Positions 60,640 through 64,000 of a stretch of 64,000 nt of DNA are shown here, piece by piece (position 1 is the stretch's first letter; the number at the start of each line of letters is the position of its first letter). The notes below the pieces were generated by a model. The model searched no databases, was not told the origin of the DNA, and saw nothing but the letters and a program-made list of their open reading frames with translations. The stretch lies in NCBI RefSeq assembly GCF_029968015.1, contig NZ_JASCIS010000031.1:28044-92043 (forward strand), read 5' to 3'. Source of the DNA: Streptomyces luteolus (lineage in GTDB: Bacteria; Actinomycetota; Actinomycetes; Streptomycetales; Streptomycetaceae). Made by a program: the position numbers and the translations under genes.

Positions 60640-63536
60640 CGCGTGCCCCCTCGAAGCGCCACCAGGTCGGCCAGTTCCGCATCCGTCAGTTCGGTCAGGG
60701 CCGCCTCGCCGGAGCCGAGAACCGCGTCGGCGAGTTCACGCTTGCGCTCCAGCATGGCCGCGATCCGGTCCTCGATCGTGCCCTCCGCGATCAACCGATG
60801 CACCTGCACCGGTTGGGTCTGCCCGATGCGGTACGCACGGTCCGTGGCCTGCGCCTCCACGGCAGGGTTCCACCAGCGGTCGTAGTGCACGACATGCTCG
60901 GCCCGCGTCAGGTTCAGGCCCGTCCCCGCCGCCTTCAAGGACAGCAGGAACACCGGCACTTCACCGGCCTGGAACCGCTCCACCATCCGCTCGCGCTCAG
61001 CCACCGGCGTACCGCCGTGCAGGAACTGGCTCGGCACCCCACGCCCTGCCAGATGCCCCTCGATGAGGCGCGCCATCCGCACGTACTGCGTGAAGACCAG
61101 GACGCTCGCGTCCTCGGCGAGGATCGTGTCGAGCAGCTCGTCGAGGAGTTCCAGCTTGCCGGAGCGCCCCGGCACCCGCGGGCGCTCCTCCTTGAGGTAC
61201 TGCGCCGGGTGGTTGCAGATCTGCTTCAGGCCCGTGAGGAGCTTCACGATCAGGCCGCGCCGCTCCATCCCGTCGGCCGCGGTGATCGCCGCCATCGTCT
61301 CGCGCACCACCGCCTCGTACAGGCCCGTCTGCTCCTTGGTGAGCGACACGGCACGGTCGGTCTCGGTCTTCGGCGGGAGCTCCGGCGCGATGCCCGGGTC
61401 GGACTTGCGGCGCCGCAGCAGGAACGGCCGCACCAGCCGGGCGAGGCGCTCGGCGGCGGCCGGATCGCCGCCGCCCTCCACGGCCTTCGCGTACCGGGAG
61501 CGGAACGTGCCGAGCCGGCCGAGCAGCCCCGGCGTGGTCCAGTCGAGGATCGCCCACAGCTCCGAGAGGTTGTTCTCCACCGGGGTGCCGGTCAGCGCCA
61601 CGCGCGCGTGCGCCCTGATTCCGCGCAGCTCCTTCGCGGTCGCGGAGAACGGGTTCTTCACGTGCTGCGCCTCGTCGGCGACGACCATCCCCCAGGCGAA
61701 GCCCGCCAGTTGGGCCGCATCCAGGCGCATCGTGCCGTACGTGGTGATCACGAACTCACCCGCCGCCAGGTCGTCGAGGCTGCGCGCGCTCCCGTGGAAA
61801 CGGCGCACAGGGGTGCCCGGCGCGAACCTCTGGATCTCGCGCTCCCAGTTGCCCATCAGGGACGTCGGGCAGACCACCAGCGTCGGCCCTGCGGAGGCCT
61901 CGTCCTGCTGCCGGTGCAGGTGCAGCGCGATCAGCGTGATCGTCTTGCCGAGGCCCATGTCGTCCGCGAGGCAACCGCCGAGGCCAAGCGAGGTCATCTG
62001 GGCGAGCCAGCCGAGGCCGCGCAGCTGGTAGTCGCGCAGCGTCGCCGCGAGCGCCGCCGGCTGCTCCACGGGCGCGGCCGCCTCCGGGTCCGCGAGCCGC
62101 TCACGCAGCCGCGCGAGCCACCCGGAGGGCTCGACCTCGACGCGCCGGCCCTGGACCTCCGTCGAGCCGGTGAGCGCCGCGCTGAGCGCGTCGACGGGGC
62201 TGATCTTGTGGTCCTGCTGCGCACGCGCGCGTTGTGCCTCTTCCGGGTCGAACAGCACCCACTGGTCGCGCAGCCGGACCACCGGGCGGTTGGCCTCCGC
62301 GAGCTGGTCGAGCTCCTCGCGCGTCAGCCGCTGATCGCCGAGGGCGAACCACCAGTTGAAGGAGAGGAGCGCGTCCGCGGACAGGAACGACGGCATGCCG
62401 TCACCGAATCCGCCGCCGTGGCCGGCATCGCCGGGAGCCTCCGCCTCCTCCGCCGGGCCGATCACCGCACGCGCGGTCAGCTTCCGGGCCAGCTCACGCG
62501 GCCAGTGCACGTCCACACCCACCGCGGCGAGCGTGCGCGACGCGGACCCGAGCAACTCCGTCACGTCCTCGTCCGCCAGCTCCACCGCGTCCGGCACGGC
62601 CGCCGAGAGCAGCGGCGCCAGCGGCGCCCACGCACGCGCGGCGCGGCGCAGCGCGAGGAGGGCGTCCAGGCGTGCCCGCGGCCCGAACGACCGTGCCGCG
62701 GGCCCCGATCCGGCCCACACGTCGGCCGCGTCGGCGACCAGAGCGGGGTCGCTGACGCTGTGCATCTGCAGCACGGCCAGGAAGGACCCGGGCGCCCCCT
62801 CCGCGCCCTCGCCGGCCAGCCCGGCGACCTCGACACGCAGCGACACGCGTACGCCCGCGTCCTGCCCCGCCGCCACATCGGCCGCCCACTCCCGCTGCTC
62901 GGGCAGCCGCAGCGGCGCCTCGGCCGCGAACGCCCGCTGCCCGGCGGCCAGTTCGGCGGCGGGGGAGCGGGGCAGCGTGTCGGCCACCGCGTCGAGGAAG
63001 GCACGCAGCAGCCGCTCCGGGTCGGGGAGGAGCAGGGGGCCGTCGGAGGGCGTGCCGCCGAGGGCCTCGGGTGCGGCGTGCGCCGTGGGTGGCATCGCGG
63101 CCGCCAGATCACGCAGCAGCCGCAGATCGTCGGCGGTCAGCGGGCCTACGCGCCAGGCGTCGTGGTCGTCCCCCGACAGGCCGGGCAGCAGCAGCCCGCG
63201 CGCGACCAGTTGAAGCCCCCACAGGGCAGCGGCACCCCAGAACACCGACGCGGAATCGGCCTCTTCAAGAGTGCGCGCCCGCGTCAGCACAGGGAGCGCT
63301 TCCCGTACGGACATGAACCGCGCGGGTACGCGTACGAGCTCCACGGCCCCGGAATCCGCGGGCAGGGCGACGGTCAGCTCCTCGACGGTGCCGATCTCGA
63401 CCGCCGGTGGATCCTGGCCGTCGCTGTGCCAGAACGCCACACGGCCGGTTCGGGCCGGGGCTCCCGGCAGAAAAACGGCACTACAGAAGGAGAGTTCAAG
63501 GATCTCGGAGAGCGTGACTGCGGCTGGCCTGGGCAC
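60636..63536 (-). CDS. SNF2-family helicase/ATPase
   Basis: A protein of about 966 aa. The N-terminal half is the SNF2-associated domain of bacterial members (CSAVFLPGAPARTGRVAFWH, ALLSFNWWFALGDQRLTREE). The motor follows with Walker A DDMGLGKTITLIALHL, motif II ADEAQHVKN, LTGTPVENNLSELW (motif III), and the helicase C lobe VFTQYVRMARLIEGHL, AGTGLNLTRAEHVVHYDRWW, DRAYRIGQTQ. It is a double-strand DNA translocase rather than a strand-separating helicase. The start is uncertain: GTG 63536 follows GAGGA by 13 nt and fits family length; longer frames extend to 63710. It is cotranslated with the SWIM protein gene. Confidence 0.88.
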   Translation of the reverse strand: MPRPAAVTLSEILELSFCSAVFLPGAPARTGRVAFWHSDGQDPPAVEIGTVEELTVALPADSGAVELVRVPARFMSVREALPVLTRARTLEEADSASVFWGAAALWGLQLVARGLLLPGLSGDDHDAWRVGPLTADDLRLLRDLAAAMPPTAHAAPEALGGTPSDGPLLLPDPERLLRAFLDAVADTLPRSPAAELAAGQRAFAAEAPLRLPEQREWAADVAAGQDAGVRVSLRVEVAGLAGEGAEGAPGSFLAVLQMHSVSDPALVADAADVWAGSGPAARSFGPRARLDALLALRRAARAWAPLAPLLSAAVPDAVELADEDVTELLGSASRTLAAVGVDVHWPRELARKLTARAVIGPAEEAEAPGDAGHGGGFGDGMPSFLSADALLSFNWWFALGDQRLTREELDQLAEANRPVVRLRDQWVLFDPEEAQRARAQQDHKISPVDALSAALTGSTEVQGRRVEVEPSGWLARLRERLADPEAAAPVEQPAALAATLRDYQLRGLGWLAQMTSLGLGGCLADDMGLGKTITLIALHLHRQQDEASAGPTLVVCPTSLMGNWEREIQRFAPGTPVRRFHGSARSLDDLAAGEFVITTYGTMRLDAAQLAGFAWGMVVADEAQHVKNPFSATAKELRGIRAHARVALTGTPVENNLSELWAILDWTTPGLLGRLGTFRSRYAKAVEGGGDPAAAERLARLVRPFLLRRRKSDPGIAPELPPKTETDRAVSLTKEQTGLYEAVVRETMAAITAADGMERRGLIVKLLTGLKQICNHPAQYLKEERPRVPGRSGKLELLDELLDTILAEDASVLVFTQYVRMARLIEGHLAGRGVPSQFLHGGTPVAERERMVERFQAGEVPVFLLSLKAAGTGLNLTRAEHVVHYDRWWNPAVEAQATDRAYRIGQTQPVQVHRLIAEGTIEDRIAAMLERKRELADAVLGSGEAALTELTDAELADLVALRGGTR

Positions 63537-64000
63537 AGGGATGTCGAATTCCTCAAATTTGACTACCGAGCGAGTCGCCGAGGGTACTCCGCCACACCCC
63601 TGCCACGCGAACCCTTCCCCTGTGATGGTCGTCACTCCGCGTCGGGGGTGCGGCGGACCGTACCGCGCACCCCCGGAAGGCCCCCTTTCGTGCACGGGTG
63701 GTGGCGCCATGGTTGCGCATGGTCACACCTCCGTAGGTTCGAGAAGGGTCGAAGGAGGGCCCAGAGGATGGCCTGAGAAGACCGGGGGCGAGTGCTGCGA
63801 GTACCGGCCCGTCCGCGCATCGGGTAGCCCACCCAACCCATCCATCCATCCATCCGCCCGTCAGGCAGCCCGCCTCACCCATCCACGCGGCACACGCCCA
63901 CCCTCATCGTCATCGCCCGGGGCCCGTCGCTTCAGTTCAGCAGGACCAGTTCACGCAGACCAGTTCACGCAGACCAGTTCACGCAGACCAGTTCACGCAG
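63537..64000. other. Gene-free right edge with simple repeats
   Basis: Upstream region of the SNF2 gene. It contains a CCAT microsatellite (63838-63855) and a 14-bp tandem repeat at the very end. No gene was found on either strand. AT-rich spots near 63545-63565 may hold the helicase promoter. Confidence 0.6.
63944..64000. repeat. 14-bp tandem repeat running off the right edge
   Basis: GACCAGTTCACGCA is repeated four times without error and continues to the window end, so the array length is unknown. Confidence 0.95.

Overview
The window is high-GC DNA (third codon positions almost all G or C, GTG and TTG starts common, many long antisense shadow frames) from an actinomycete, almost certainly a Streptomyces. 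Supporting traits are Tat signal peptides, a DUF6479-type small membrane protein, a MAB_1171c-type membrane protein, and palindromic REP-like sequences around a CTCGAGC core. No rRNA, tRNA, CRISPR array or prophage was seen. The content looks like accessory chromosome: catabolic islands, two candidate specialised-metabolite or peptide systems, gene remnants and short repeat elements.

Layout. 0-4.5 kb: alpha-glucoside uptake and hydrolysis (ABC permease start, solute-binding protein, GH13 glucosidase) divergent from a ROK repressor across a perfect operator-like palindrome. 4.6-9.7 kb: an SDR behind a 25-bp palindrome, a flavin-binding PNPOx-like protein, a secreted endoglycoceramidase-like GH5, and a HEAT / MerR-HEAT pair. 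10.3-15.0 kb: xdhABC xanthine dehydrogenase operon with terminator. 15.1-17.3 kb: a frameshifted lipoprotein remnant and a serine-hydrolase lipoprotein. 17.4-23.7 kb: an NHLP-type export cassette (two ABC proteins, one with a C39 peptidase, and a HlyD-like protein) serving a 75-aa precursor with a double-glycine-like leader and a cysteine-free Val/Thr-rich core.

24.3-31.1 kb: LysR, MHS-type transporter, AidB-like acyl-CoA dehydrogenase, family III CoA-transferase and glutaryl-CoA dehydrogenase, best read as glutarate catabolism. 31.2-37.6 kb: a RibD/DHFR-like protein, a fused FAD/Fe-S D-2-hydroxyacid dehydrogenase, its probable GntR regulator, and a sodium:solute symporter with a 37-aa accessory protein. 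37.6-41.6 kb: an old-yellow-enzyme-type flavin/Fe-S oxidoreductase and a PucR regulator. Two related ~280-bp elements with inverted ends (29.6 and 39.8 kb) bracket this ~10-kb stretch. 41.7-42.7 kb: a CstR-like persulfide sensor divergent from a rhodanese-membrane protein.

42.9-48.6 kb: six co-oriented genes (cucumopine-synthase-like protein, DAO-type oxidase, TobZ/NodU-type carbamoyltransferase, guanine-deaminase-like enzyme, SRPBCC protein, histidine phosphatase) that form a plausible undescribed biosynthetic cluster. 48.7-53.3 kb: a sortase, an aldehyde-dehydrogenase/GAF-regulator chimera remnant, DUF6479, a Rieske-FAD oxidoreductase and a Tat-exported amidase. 53.4-63.5 kb: acetamidase/formamidase, a FAD monooxygenase / MAB_1171c / xylulokinase run, and a SWIM-protein / SNF2-helicase pair. 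Functions are inferred by reading motifs; no database search was possible.
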